A stretch of DNA of 64,000 bases, taken from assembly GCA_963693285.1 (NCBI GenBank), contig OY848928.1, positions 5,361,827 to 5,425,826 on the forward strand, given 5' to 3'. The position numbers and the translations under genes were made by a program. This DNA comes from Xestospongia muta (taxonomy: Eukaryota; Porifera; Demospongiae; Haplosclerida; Petrosiidae). Position 1 is the stretch's first letter, and each line of letters begins with the position of its first letter. Positions 1 through 16,483 of this stretch are shown here, one piece after another. Below the pieces are notes generated by a model. It was not told the origin of the DNA, searched no databases, and worked only from the letters and a program-made list of their open reading frames with translations.

Positions 1-1780
1 TTAATAACTATTAATAACCACATATATGTATAATTATTTAATAAATTATTGATTAATATACCTGTGATCATAATAACTTCTCCATTCTGGAGAGAAGTCG
101 TAACGACATGTTAAAATACTACCAGTTACCTCGGGTTGAATTGATCTAGTCACATGATAGACAATATAGTCACATGACAAGTCATGTGATAGTAAGACTT
201 AGATACCTTTTTAGGAGATTCCAGGTTCTCTGGTTTGGGAAATTTTGTGGTACAATAATAGCCGGTACTAGAGATGGTGTGTTGTCAGGACCCAGTTCTA
301 GTAATTTAGTGAATATCTGGACCCATACTTGTGAGGTATCATACGGATGACCATTAGTATAAGACTTGAAGATATAGAGACCTTTATAGATAAATGGATA
401 GATAGATTAGTGGATAAATTAATGAATGGATGGATAGAAAAATGAATGGATGAATGCAATACCTTCTTCACACAGTAATATTTCACAATTCTCTAACTCT
501 GTTCCATCTTCATCATATAATGACAGGAAACCACTATCAGTTCGTAGACCAATCTATTAATGTTAAGATAATGTATTAAAGTCATGTGATAGTCATGTGA
601 CAGATTTTACCTCTAGTGGTCTTTCACAGTGCTCTCCGGAGGGAGCATAGCAGCCGATAATTTGACTACCACAGCATCTAGCGGGCAGAGACCACATATA
701 CACTGTACCAGATCCAGAAATTAATAGATAAACTTACTTGGAACAATCAAAGAAATGAACATTTAATGACACATTAAATGTTTTAGGTTTAATAGGAGCA
801 CTTGCCTTAATAAAATAAATCAATGTTATTATTTATAGTTTGTTTTATTACTTGTTTATCAAAGTAAGTTTCTATCTCATCTTCTTGAGACAACAAAGCT
901 ACCTAAAATTGAAAATAAGAAATGGTATCTCTCTCTCTCTTTGGTCCTTAACCTTCCTCTCATGGAGTCTACTTCCTTTAGTTGCATCAAGTTTATGATC
1001 AATAGCTCTAACTGCAACTGAACGATGACCCTAAATGAACAGATACACACAGATGTAGATGGATTATAAATAAATTAATTTAAAATGAACCTTTAATTCT
1101 GCTAATGTAAGTGCTTCGTCAAATAGTTCTACACTTTTGACCAATTCACCATTCACAGATACCTAAAACAAGTCACACAAACATCACATGATAGATCACA
1201 TGATTTATGACTCACATGAGTAATTCCCATTTGTTTTAAGATATCGGAAAATTCACTATATAAAGACAACAGCGATTGTCTCATGTTCTCTTCAATACTG
1301 TGAGATCCATCAGTTGTAACTGATAAAGTAAATGGCTAAAAAATAAAACGATAATAATACATCATTGAGTGTCTAGATCTCCAGCTGGTAGGAAGTCCAC
1401 ATCCTGCTCTGTATAGTTAATAAGGGGGTGTGGTCTATGTAACACACACTAAAAGGACTTCCTACCAGATCTCTAGATATCTTACTTCGTTCCAAAATCG
1501 TATGCTGTATTCACAATCTTCTGTTAGTTTCTTTATATCCTCCATATTACGAGGTAGACTTGCTATGATATGATTAAGATATTTCTCTCTTGCAGTCAAA
1601 AGTTTTTCCCCTTCTTCTTCAGATGTTTCCATGGCAACATTGAGCTCAGATATCGGAGCAGTCAAGTATTTTTTGATTTGATCTGTTAGTAACTTCTTTA
1701 GGACATCATAACGTGGAACCTATTAATAGTTAGAAAAAAGTAAGTTCCTGTACATCCCTATCTAGTTCTCTCTCTTTGTC

Positions 1781-1847
<67 letters not shown>

Positions 1848-4800
1848 CCTGCATGTGTTCTATTCTCATAGCACACATTGAAAGAACTTCCATTGTCTTT
1901 TGACTGTTGAGTACTTCCAAAGGAAACTTACTATAAATAGTTAATACTTTAAACACAACAGTGGTAGCTGGCTTGATTACCTTTTGAAAATACCAAATAA
2001 TTCATCACTGGTACAATCCTCAAATTGACTGAGTTCCTCAGAAAATAGTGTCCTAAAATAACAGAGCAGCTGTATTGAAGATAAAGGAATTAATTCTCCC
2101 TCACCTGAAAAGTGTCAATCTTCCTAACTCTGCTTGACAGACTTCCCAAAAATCTTTTTTAAATCTAAACACAATAGAAATAAAAATAGAGCAAGGAGTG
2201 CTAAAATTAGTCCAGTAAGATACTCCAGTATATACAACTGTTTTATTAACCCTTTATATGCCATGATTAAATTATTTATTAAAATTCAGTTACCTCTTCT
2301 CAGTCAATGCTTTATCTATTTGCATAATAGATGGCTGTATCAATCGTTTCATAACTTCTAACTCTATCTCTCTTGCCCTTCTTCTTTCTTCTCTCTCCTC
2401 ATCTGACATATCCTGTTCTTCAATACTAATTTTACTGTTTGGAATGGTCTTGGTAAGATCCATAATGGACATTACAAGCTGAAAGAATGAGATTATTGAC
2501 AAAAGATAAGATAAAGAACAAGATAATAACAGCCTCTTTCATCGTACCTCACAAAGTGCTTGAAACTGTCTTCCGGAAAGCTTCCCCCATCCGAAGTTAT
2601 ATAAATGCTTCCTCAGTTTTGTGTACAAGTCATCTTTCAAAGGATCACGACAAATTCTAAAGATACATCGTATTTCCTATAGAGAACAATACTCAGATAA
2701 CCATAGTCTAACAACTCCACTAACATTTCGTTTGCCTTTGAAAACTAAAGTATAAAACAGCTGTTGAATGTCTGCCATTTCCTCAGGAAAACAGGTTTTC
2801 ATGTACACACATGCATTCTACGTAAATATATTAGAATAGAAGTATCTGTAATATATTATAATTACTGACTCTAATAAAAAAGAGGAGAGAAGTCTGTCCA
2901 GAACTAACAAGTTGTTGAATCAGTTGCTTAATAAAGGCTCTAAGTAAAAGAAAGTAATATACAATTGATATAATCTCTCTTTGTACTTCAAGTCATCTGG
3001 TGAGACTGAGGGAGGTAGGAGATACGATAATAACTCTAGTCCGTGGGAAATAAACTCCTCAATATTATGACCAGCTTCCAGGGTCTCTACACAGACAGAC
3101 AAACAGATTAATGACCGAACAAACAATATTATGTTTATAACATACCTTTAGTAATGCTGAGAACATCGATGGTGAGTCCCATTTTCTCTTCATCAGAGAA
3201 CTTCATTGAATCAAGATTTTTGACTAATTTTGGTAGGACAATACCACATAATTGAAAGGGCGTGGCCATTTCATTCTCTAACGATAAAGTAGACAAGGAA
3301 AGAAGTTGTGTGGCCAATAGTTTCTTGTCAACTCGCCAAGAGATGTATGTGGGATATGAGGGAGGTTCCTCTCCAAAAAATCTAATTATTAGTAAAGATG
3401 GTTGGTAAGTTACCAACTTACCTCCTCAGCTTATCTAGGTTCTGTTTGGGAACATTAATAGGCGGGGCTGAAGAAAAGAGGCGTGGTATGACAGATGCAA
3501 ATAGATAACATATGTTATCACCATTTCTCACCTAAAAATGAGAGAGAGAAAAAAACATGTAACCATGGTGATTATAATATCTTACCATAGCACATGCTAA
3601 TTCAAGAAGTCGTACGAGTACTAAAGTACGAAGATCATTATCTCTAAGACGTTCCATCTCAGTAGGTTGTATTGGAAATATGTCTTCTTCTTCTTCATAG
3701 TCATCATGTGACATGTCATGTGATTCAGGTTCTCCGATAGGTAATTTAGAAATGATGTCATTTAATATACTCTCACACACTTTCAAAGAACGATGATGAA
3801 TAATTGCTGCTGTTTCTTGGACGATAACTTTGTCAATAGGTGGAAAAAGACGCCAAACATTGACTATATGATGTATACCTTCTGTAAGGAGGAGTTTTTT
3901 GTGTTGGGAACAAATGGAGAGATATCCAAATTCTAAGAGCCGACAAGAAACAGAATGACTGCGGACACCAAAAAATGGACTAAATAGGTTTGCCAGGTTC
4001 TCTTGAATGGCTTCATCTGGTTTGATACCATGTTCACTCAGAGACGAAATGAATTCAATCAGCTGATCAAAAAATTCTTTTGGATTGTCGGAGAGATATC
4101 CTTCAGTACAATACGTCATGAGAACATCAACATACCGTCTAATAAAATCCACTGTGATGGAGAGGGAGAGGGTGACTGGATGTGAGGACAAGAGAACATA
4201 AACCAGATCCATTAGTCTAGTAGCAATGGTTGGTTCTGTTCTCAAACGTGATGACCACTCCTTGAAGAGTTTTGTTAATTCCGAGTAGAGTTGTGTAGTA
4301 AGCTCGCTGTTTGATTCTTTACAGGTTAATAATAAAGTTATGTTTACCAACAAACTCATGCATTGCTCAAATTCAGTCGGATGAGAGGAGAAAATAAATG
4401 ATAATTGTAAGATCTCATTAGCTACTTCTGATGTCAGGGACATACTCGCAATGTCATCTGTAAAACAGGCTAACTGAGTTAGAAATATTGATTTGTCGGA
4501 TCTGGGATGTTCAGTTGTAGCTTCAGTGGGTGGAGTCAAACCTAATGATGTCATCGATTGAATGTTGAAGTTGAAAAGAGAATTAAAAATATTTGATAAG
4601 GTGGGCGTGTCTTCTCGAGAGAATTGAGGAATTACTTCAGGTGACAGTCCCAACTGGGCAGCATTATAAATCTCTGAGGCATCTGATTGGATAGATTGTA
4701 TCGCCATGGAAACATCCAATACATCTTGACTAAGAAGAGAACATTTCTAATCATTAATTTTGTGTCCATCCATCCATTCAACCATTCATCCATCCATCCA

Positions 4801-5661
4801 TCCATCCATCCATCCATTATACTTAGTAGCTGGTGAAAGATATTTATTTTTCTCCGTCAGTAATAAGTCCAGGAACTCTGGTAGTTTGAATGATACAATG
4901 CACCAGGAGTAAAACCCTGATCTTAACCTAATACATTTTTAATAGTTAATTAATTTTAATAATAATTATAACGGGACTTACTCGACATTTTGTTGAATAC
5001 CAAACCAACAGTTCATTAGAGCAGCTGTACATCTCTATAACAATGGATGGATGGATGGATGAACAAATGGATGGATTAACATATAAATGGATAAATAGAT
5101 GGATAGACCTTACCTGTATAATTATACCAGGTGTCTCTTTACCTCTAATAGTTTGAGCTAAGACTGTCATAAGTCTTTGCCAGTAACGTGGTCGATGTGC
5201 CATCTCTTGACTAATATCTTCCATCGTCATGACAAAGGTACCATGCTAAAATGGATGAATAGATGAATGAATGGATGGATAGATGGAGGAATAAATAGAA
5301 TAGATGAACAAATTAAAAAAATGGATAAATGTAGCCTATAGTCAATTAGTCAGACAATATTAACACTAACATCCCTTGAAGCAGGTTGGTGATCCAATAA
5401 AGTTTGACATCCTAACAGAACCATTTCCAATGGATTGATACGAAACCAATCACTAAAAGAGATAATGGTATGACAACATGATTGGTATTGGTGTACAAAC
5501 CTTTCTGTCATTTTTCTCGAGTATGGACGGTGTCTCATTTTCTCAAGTGACCAAACAAACTCTGACCATTTTAAAGGTACTTCAGGTTGAGATTGAGGTA
5601 AGTTAGAACTCTCTCCAGAAGCATCTACAACTGGAGGAGTAGGCTGTCCCTCTTGAGCCAT
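1..5661 (-). CDS. Large multi-exon helical (HEAT/ARM-like?) protein, 3' end outside window
   Basis: I do not recognise this protein. Exons in a consistent orientation run from a start at 5661 (MAQEGQ; an in-frame ATG also lies at 5685) leftward through the window edge. The first exon reads [20 protein letters not shown]. The largest exon (about 3587-4711) is helical and leucine-rich, as in HEAT/ARM scaffolds, and carries an acidic patch (DDYEEEED). Further exons include a very charged helix near 2350-2430 ([17 protein letters not shown]) and, at the left end, [20 protein letters not shown] and [18 protein letters not shown]. Introns are mostly 40-100 bp, some made of ATCC-type or CT repeats. 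I see no start codon or promoter separating the left third from the rest, so one gene is assumed, but two genes are possible. Coding status is well supported by many in-frame splice joins; function is unknown. Confidence 0.6.
1791..1843. repeat. (CT)n microsatellite in an intron of the left-edge gene
   Basis: CT on the plus strand, so GA on the coding strand; unlike the oxidase introns it cannot act as a polypyrimidine tract. Confidence 0.9.
4766..4816. repeat. (ATCC)n repeat in an intron of the left-edge gene
   Basis: Near-perfect atcc units. Related TGGA-type repeats occur at 5043-5100 and 5250-5290 in neighbouring introns. Confidence 0.9.
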
Positions 5662-5732
5662 TTTTTTAAAAGTCACACCCCTCAAAAATCATATTAAAAA
5701 TTACAAAAAATTGTTGTTCAACAATAGCTCCT

Positions 5733-5977
5733 TTACAATTTGGCCTTAGTTTTCTTGATCAATGACCTCAAATATTTTTGATATGTCTCATGAACCTAGT
5801 AGATGAGAGAACATATTATACATGAATAAAACATTTAATACCTCAGTTTTATTTCTAGGTGCCTTCAATGCCCACTCATATAAATGTTTATATACATCAC
5901 CATCATATCGACCTAGTGCTGAGCTCAATATATCATCAGGTATATCGAATGCATCAACAAGTGGAATAGCTTCTTGT

Positions 5978-6058
<81 letters not shown>

Positions 6059-8124
6059 GATTCTATTCCAGTAACAATACACACTAACCTCACTTCTTTT
6101 AAAAGATAATATAACTGTGTTTTAGCCATACCTATTTGTTCACTGGACATATATCCATCCTAACAATAATATAGTATAATTTTAAACATACATACTCTCT
6201 CTCCTTACTAAACAAAACTCTCCAGAATATTGTACGACACCAAATACTCCATACAAACTACATAATACTTGTAATATAGATAGGTTAGCATCACACACAT
6301 CAACTGCCTCAATTGATGAATGAAATGACTTTAGAACTATATAATGACAATGAGCCTATAAAAGAAATAATCACATGATAATCACATGACTTCAGGCTTA
6401 CTCTAGCGGCAATAGTCCAGTCTACAGAGGATCCATCCCATGATCCAACGGAGTCCATACCTCTTCTCATATTATCTTGATAATGAGATGATGCTACTTC
6501 TACTAATCTATATCATATAGTCATAATGATAACAAGTGTTATATTATCTACCTTTTAGCTCTTTGACGATAAGCTTCTAATAAGACATGAGGATCAGAGA
6601 ACTGTTTAGGAGTATGGACAGCACTTTCCATGTATTTGGGATAGTCTGAGGCAAGATAGCAGACATTATTAGGTAGTTGTGATTGTGGTAACTTTTGTTG
6701 AACTACTTTATGAAGATACCTAATAGTAGGAGAATGAACTAAGTACAGACAAATAGACACTTTACCTAGCAGTTTGTAGAAACATGACAGTATTCTCTCC
6801 TTCATAAGTTTGTGAGGGAGTAAAACCAACATAAAGATAAGGTATACCACTAGCTAGTGAGTATCCATGACCACCACAACAAAGACGACACAACTAATAA
6901 CATAACATCAAATGACATAGGACATTATCTTCTTATATACCTCAATTCCTTGTGAACTTAGTTCTGTACAAAATGCTTTCAGGCCAGCACTAGTTGCATG
7001 AAGCTATTATAACTAGATATAGGATATCATAGATAGTTGTAATACTAACCTCAGGGAGGGAGTCCAGTTTACCTTCAGCAATGGCCTCCATTACTTCAAA
7101 ATACATTTTATTCATAAAATGACCTGCAAAGCATTGTGCATAGGCTGACGCTAAAAGTGGGAGGAGTTTGAATTGTTGGGTCTGATAATCTAACACTTGT
7201 GTCTCTGGTTGACTACATAATAAAAATATTAAAAATTAGTAATTTTTAGTAAATATAGTACAAAATTTTAGCTTTCACTGAACACAGTATGTTACTAAAA
7301 ATAGCACAACTTGTACATACCCTGGTCTGTTTTGGGTCTGTCGCCTTACAACACTATATCTGGTTGCTATAGTAACAGCTCTTGATAAAATAATATAGGA
7401 ATGGTTCACTAGTCCAGCTCTTATCATTACCATTGTACCATAAGTAATTTTATCAGTAGGTGGTTTTGAGTAAGTACCATCAGGTGATACCTAAATACAG
7501 TTAGAAATTATATAGTGATTATAATAACTATACTTGAGCATATTTCATGAGCATTTGATCTCGTGGAATCCTAACATTGGTCAATCTTAGGAATCCATTG
7601 TCCATAGAAAAATATCCAAATTTTGGACCAATATCTCCAACTTGTACTCCTATGATACTAGACATATTTATTATATTGTAGTATTAAATAAACCTGGTAG
7701 AGGTCGGTGATCTTCTAAACTTCTTAACTGTACTATGAAGTGATGGATACCGTGGTCTTTACCCTTAGTGATTAACCTAGCAACCACAATAGCATGAGTT
7801 GCTGTGTGACCCACTGAAATGACAAAGAAAACAAAAGGTCAGGATACAAAGGTGAAAGGTCAAACTTACAAGTACCAGGCCACCATTTGATAGAGGTTAA
7901 TGTCGGAGAATTCATAATAAATTCTTCAGTAGATGGGTCATATGTTGCTGTAGTTTCTAGACCTCTAATAAAGGTTCCTGTAATATTAAAAGATAAGTAA
8001 AACCCTGTAATATGTCATAAAGTTACCATGACCCAGCTCAGTTTGTGCATATGTTCCAATGATATCATAATTGAAAGCTAGTGGTAGCCATTTTGCTTTT
8101 TGTTCAACAGTGGCTTGTTTCTGG

Positions 8125-8175
<51 letters not shown>

Positions 8176-8640
8176 CAATTAGAAACAGCTCAAGTTACCA
8201 CAACAGTAGGTAGAAACATAAGTTCATGAAGGACAGTTGGTAATTCTATGTCAATAACACTAATGTAGAGATAAAAAACAGTTGTTTCAGTACTTACTAT
8301 ATTAACTCACTTCTTGAGGTAGGTCTTGTCATGAAGATCTAGATTCTTAGATACTTTTATATATTGTATGCTTTTCTTCATCCCATCATCAAATGCCTCT
8401 TCTGTTGACAAAAAATACCGATCTTTGTTAGAAAATACTGGATGCTCCATTGCTAGCTTGACTATAAAAGATAGACATTGTGTAATGAAGATTGCTGTTA
8501 ATACATCCCTTACTCATCCTCCTTCTCTTTGCAGTAAACATCTCCCCTCCATCTAGCAAGTTTGTGAGCTCTTCTAAATTTAGCTTGCTCCTCTCTCTCT
8601 CCTTCCTCAATTCTTCAACCACATAACCTTTGTCAGTCAT
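5733..8640 (-). CDS. ACOX1-like: Peroxisomal acyl-CoA oxidase, tandem copy A
   Basis: First step of peroxisomal beta-oxidation: FAD-dependent oxidation of acyl-CoA to trans-2-enoyl-CoA with H2O2 release. The start at 8640 gives [21 protein letters not shown] segment [19 protein letters not shown] carries the TYEGENTV motif that holds the catalytic Glu of the family. The C-terminal exons read [12 protein letters not shown], then [20 protein letters not shown], and end ...KKTKAKL before the stop at 5733. AKL is a peroxisomal targeting signal type 1. Many short introns are present. The intron at 5978-6088 is essentially a (CT)n tract ending at the AG acceptor. It is the downstream member of three tandem copies, each about 3 kb. 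The family assignment is firm; chain-length preference cannot be read from sequence. Confidence 0.9.
5978..6088 (-). repeat. (CT)n intron, polypyrimidine tract of ACOX copy A
   Basis: A 111-bp intron of which about 75 bp (5980-6054) is pure GA on the plus strand, i.e. CT on the coding strand. It runs into the CAG acceptor. The donor is GAG|gttagt. The intron is a multiple of three and has no in-frame stop. Confidence 0.9.
8121..8171. repeat. (GA)n microsatellite in an ACOX copy A intron
   Basis: About 50 bp of uninterrupted GA, present in copy A only; copies B and C lack it at the matching intron. Confidence 0.9.
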
Positions 8641-8714
8641 GTCGCTTGTAGTTCATTAATTATTATTTATTAATTAACATCAATAAAGGTTCATTAACAA
8701 TAACAATAGCTCTT

Positions 8715-8963
8715 CTACAATTTGGCCTTAGTTTTCTTAATCAATGGCCTCAAATATTTTTGATATGTCTCATGAACCTAGTAGATGAGAGAACATAATT
8801 ATTATACATCAATAAAACATTTAATACCTCAGTTTTATTTCTAGGTGCCTTCAATGCCCACTCATATAAATGTTTATATACATCACCATCATATCGACCT
8901 AGTGCTGAGCTCAATATATCATCAGGTATATCGAATGCATCAACAAGTGGAATAGCTTCTTGT

Positions 8964-9042
<79 letters not shown>

Positions 9043-11675
9043 GATTCTATTCCAGTAACAATACACACTAACCTCACTTCTTTTAAAAGATAATATAACT
9101 GTGTTTTAGCCATACCTATTTGTTCACTGGACATATATCCATCCTAACAATAATATAGTATAATTTTAAACATACATACTCTCTCTCCTTACTAAACAGA
9201 ACTCTCCAGAATATTGTACGACACCAAATACTCCATACAAACTACATAATACTTGTAATATAGATAGGTTAGCATCACACACATCAACTGCCTCAATTGA
9301 TGAATGAAATGACTTTAGAACTATATAATGACAATGAGCCTATAAAAGAAATAGTCACATGAGAATCACATGACTTCAGGCTTACTCTAGCGGCAACAGT
9401 CCAGTCTACAGAGGATCCATCCCATGATCCAACGGAGTCCATACCTCTTCTCATATTATCTTGATAATGAGATGATGCTACTTCTACTAATCTATATCAT
9501 ATAGTCATAATGATAACAAGTGTTATATTATCTACCTTTTAGCTCTTTGACGATAAGCTTCTAATAAGACATGAGGATCAGAGAACTGTTTAGGAGTATG
9601 GACAGCACTTTCCATGTATTTGGGATAGTCTGAGGCAAGATAGCAGACATTATTAGGTAGTTGTGATTGTGGTAACTTTTGTTGAACTACTTTATGAAGA
9701 TACCTAATAGCAGGAGAATGAACTAAGTACAGACAAATAGACAATTTACCTAGCAGTCTGTAGTGACAAGACTGTATTTTCACCTTCATAAGTTGGGTAA
9801 GCAGCTGCATTGAAATAAAGATGAGGTATACCACTAGCTAGTGAGTATCCATGACCACCACAACAAAGACGACACAACTAATAACATAACATCAAATGAC
9901 ATAGGACATTATCTTCTTATATACCTCAATTCCTTGTGAACTTAGTTCTGTACAAAATGCTTTCAGACCAGCACTAGTTGCATGAAGCTATTATAACTAG
10001 ATATAGGATATCATAGATAGTTGTAACACTAACCTCAGGAAGGGAGTCCAGTGTACCCTTACCAATGGCCTCCATTACTTCAAAATACATTTTATTCATG
10101 AAATTGCTTACAAAACCAAGTGCATAGGCTGACGCTAAAAGTGGGAGGAGTTTGAACTGTTGGGTCTGATAATCCAACACTTGTGTCTCTGGTTGACTAC
10201 ATAATAGATATACTAAACTTAGTGATTGATACTAAATATAATACATATGATAATCAATGTTACTAAATATAGTACATGTTTAGACTTTCACTGAACACAG
10301 TATGTTACTAAATATAGCACAACCTATACGCACCCTGGTCTGTTTTGGGTCTGCCGTCGGACAACACTATATCTGGTTGCTATAGTAACAGCTTTAGCCA
10401 GAGCAAAGAAGCTATCAAAAACTATACCAACCCTCATTACTATCATAGCACTATAGGAAATTTTATCAGTAGGTGGTTTTGAGTAAGTACCATCAGGTGA
10501 TACCTAAATACAGTTAGTAATTATATGGTGATTATAATAACTATACTTGAGCATATTTCATGAGCATTTGATCTCGTGGAATCCTAACATTAGTCAATCT
10601 TAGGAATCCATTGTCTATAGAAAAATATCCAAATTTTGGACCAATATCTCCAACTTGAACTCCTATGATATTAGACATATTTATTATATTGTAGTATTAA
10701 ATAAACCTGGTAAAGGTCGGTGATCTTCTAAACTTCTTATCTGTACTATGAAGAGATGGATACCGTGGTCTTTACCCTTAGTGATCAACCTAGCAACCAC
10801 AATAGCATGAGTTGCTATGATACCCACTGAAAGGATGTATTTTAAGAATCAAGGTTCAAAGGTCACATATTGAACTTACATGTTCCACACCACCATTTGA
10901 TAGAAGTCAATGTCGGAGAGTTTAAAATAAATTCTTCAGTAGATGGGTCATATGTTGCCGTAGTTTCTAGACCTCTAATAAAGGTTCCTGTAATAAGAAG
11001 AATTTTAAGGTGAATACAAAGGCTGCTTACCATGACCTAATTCAGTCTGTGCATATGCTCCAATGATATCGAAATTAATCGCTAATGGTAGCCATTTTGC
11101 TCTCTGTTCCTCAGTACATTGCCTCTAAAACATGAAAAAAAGAATTTTCATCAGATCCAATTCCACTAGACTCATTCTCAAACTCATTTGACATGGAGTA
11201 GTTTAGGATTGAAAATGCTATAACTCACATTTAAAGCAGGTATAAACATCAAGTCATGAAGAGTGAACGGCAAATCCACATTTGTGAGACTACAGAAATG
11301 AATAGTTTCTATGGTAACCATTAGGGAGATTCCTTACGTCCCAAATAGACGTTTGACAGCATAATTTGTGATGTTGGAATACTGTGGTCCAATGTGAACA
11401 TTTTTCTTCAATGCATCATCAAACGCTTCGTCTGCTGTCAGAAAGTAACGATCATTATTGGAAAATACTGGATCATCTAAAATCAGCTTCACTGTTGATA
11501 AAGAATCTCTTAAATGCAGCAGGTTGATAGTTGTGCTTAGAATGTATTGCAATATTTCCTTACTCATCATTCGTCTCTTCTCTGTAAACTCTTTCCCTCC
11601 ATCTAGTAAGTTGGTAAGCTCCTCTAAATTTAACTTACTATTTTCTCTCTCCAACCTCAATTCCCTAACCGCCAT
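8715..11675 (-). CDS. ACOX1-like: Peroxisomal acyl-CoA oxidase, tandem copy B
   Basis: Middle copy of the array, same fold and role as its neighbours. The start at 11675 gives [15 protein letters not shown], followed by [20 protein letters not shown]. The catalytic-Glu motif is kept (PTYEGENTV), but the residues just before it differ from both other copies ([10 protein letters not shown] instead of LYVGFTPSQ). Another exon reads [20 protein letters not shown], close to copy A and unlike copy C. The protein ends ...[11 protein letters not shown], an AKL-type PTS1. The (CT)n intron at 8964-9072 is 109 bp, so if retained it would shift the frame, unlike in copies A and C. Spacing to copy A is under 100 bp. 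Confidence 0.9.
8964..9072 (-). repeat. (CT)n intron, ACOX copy B
   Basis: Same position as in copy A. The CT run occupies about 8966-9039. Intron length is 109 bp, not a multiple of three. Confidence 0.9.
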
Positions 11676-11810
11676 GTTGCACTCCTAAGGGCTAATATCT
11701 ACCACAACGTCATTAGTCATTACAATTAATTTCTTTATCATAAAATAACAATGGAAAACAATGGCCAACACAATTGTATAAAATTATTACACAGTTTAAG
11801 ATCTGTTCCT

Positions 11811-14961
<3,151 letters not shown>

Positions 14962-15067
14962 GTGTATTTTGGTCTTATGACTTTACACTCTGTACTCGTT
15001 GCAGTGACAAGTTTATTTAAACCCCTCTTAATGAATAATTTGTTGCTATGGTAACCGAACACCTAAG

Positions 15068-16419
15068 ATGTCTGCAGAAGAGCAGAAGGTAAGCTCTTAC
15101 TACAGAATTGATTTATAGATTGCTCTTTTTTCAGAGAGGTACTTGTACTTCTACTCTACCTCCTTTGCAATGTTCAGCTTTAACGCACTCGACTGACGTA
15201 GGACAAAGGTATCGTCTTAGTATTAAGTGAGACTTTCAAGTACTCTTCTCTCATCACATTTAGGGGGTTTTCTCGTAAACTACAGGAGATGGTCAAGCAA
15301 CAAAAACAGCTCGAGACCTCAATTCTACGACCCCATAAGAGAGAAGTGTTTGATAAAAGAAATTGGAGACAATTCAATGCACAACAACTTAATAAAATGA
15401 CCACTCTCCAACATAGCCGTTATATGATGGTAGAACTACATTTGTCTATCCATCTGTAGTACCATCTATCTATAAATTCTCACTATGCATCTATCAATTA
15501 ATCCGTCTATTTGTCCATCTACATGTGTCTGTCCATTTGTCCATTAATTCATGCATCCATGATCCATTTATTCATCCTATATATATAGTATGAACCAACT
15601 CCTAAGGATATAAAGGACAGACAAACTGAAGCATTAAGACGAGTGAGAGCTCACCGTCGTATTGAGAGAGAGTCAGTTATTAACATTTCATCATAATTAT
15701 ATAATTAACGTTGTCACTTTATAGAAAATACCAGACCCCTTCATTAAGGGACCTGATTGAAATTGAAGAGAATAGTGAACTTATAGGACAACTAAAGTAT
15801 GGATAAATGGATGGATGGATGAATTGATGGACAAATAGATGGATGAATTGATCACACAATGACTGTCACATTGTAGAGCCGCTGAAGCAAAATACAGAAT
15901 AAAGGCAGCTAGTACAAGCTATGAAAAAGAAAGGGTACAAATTTAATCATTACATATCTGTATTGTTTTGTATCGATAGTCATTAGAACTACATCACTTA
16001 ATATCATCTCAACCAACTGCCCGAGAAGCTATTAGGTTGCAGAGTTTCATACCACCTACCCCAATCTTTGTCAATGTACCAGATTATCTCTCCAAGTCAG
16101 AGGTGAGCATATTATATTGAGAGTTCTTTTTAGTTTTGAAGTTAACATAGTACGTGTACTTAAGTTCTTGTGTTGCTAGAGGTCACATGATTTGTTACTA
16201 TTCTGCTCTCTTTCTATTGTTAAATCCATTGAAGTAGACAATAGATCTTTTATGTTATGAATTGAGCTAGTAGTACTTATTTTATGAAAACAAGTGACTT
16301 TTCTATTGCAACAAACAAGAGAGTTTTTCCTTTTTTTATTTTTCTCCTTTACTCAGAGAAATCGTTGTGAAACTATATTAGAAGATACACTTGGTCTAAC
16401 TATTAACAGAACACTATAG
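15068..16419 (+). CDS. Unknown charged protein, about 200 aa, multi-exon
   Basis: I do not recognise this protein. Exons join in frame: MSAEEQK at 15068, then RGTCTSTLPPLQCSALTHST, a longer exon with EMVKQQKQLETSILRPHKRE and ending LQHSRYMM, then YEPTPKDIKDRQTEALRRV, KYQTPSLRDLIEIEENSELI, SRAEAKYRIKAASTSYEKER, LELHHLISSQPTAREAIRL, and ETILEDTLGLTINRTL with TAG at 16417-16419. It is basic and helical, possibly coiled coil, with no membrane segment or signal peptide. The style resembles small axonemal or cytoskeletal proteins, but that is only an impression. It starts 107 bp from the divergent acyl-CoA oxidase copy C. Two introns contain ATCC-type repeats. Confidence 0.65.
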
Positions 16420-16483
16420 AAATGGACATTATAAATAAAAGCTAAAAAATACTTCAAACCAAAAAAATTCAATTTATAATTAA

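Noticed and set aside
5822..6109. Plus-strand open frame with Arg-Glu repeats
   Set aside because: Antisense reading of the (GA)n tract and flanking oxidase exons.
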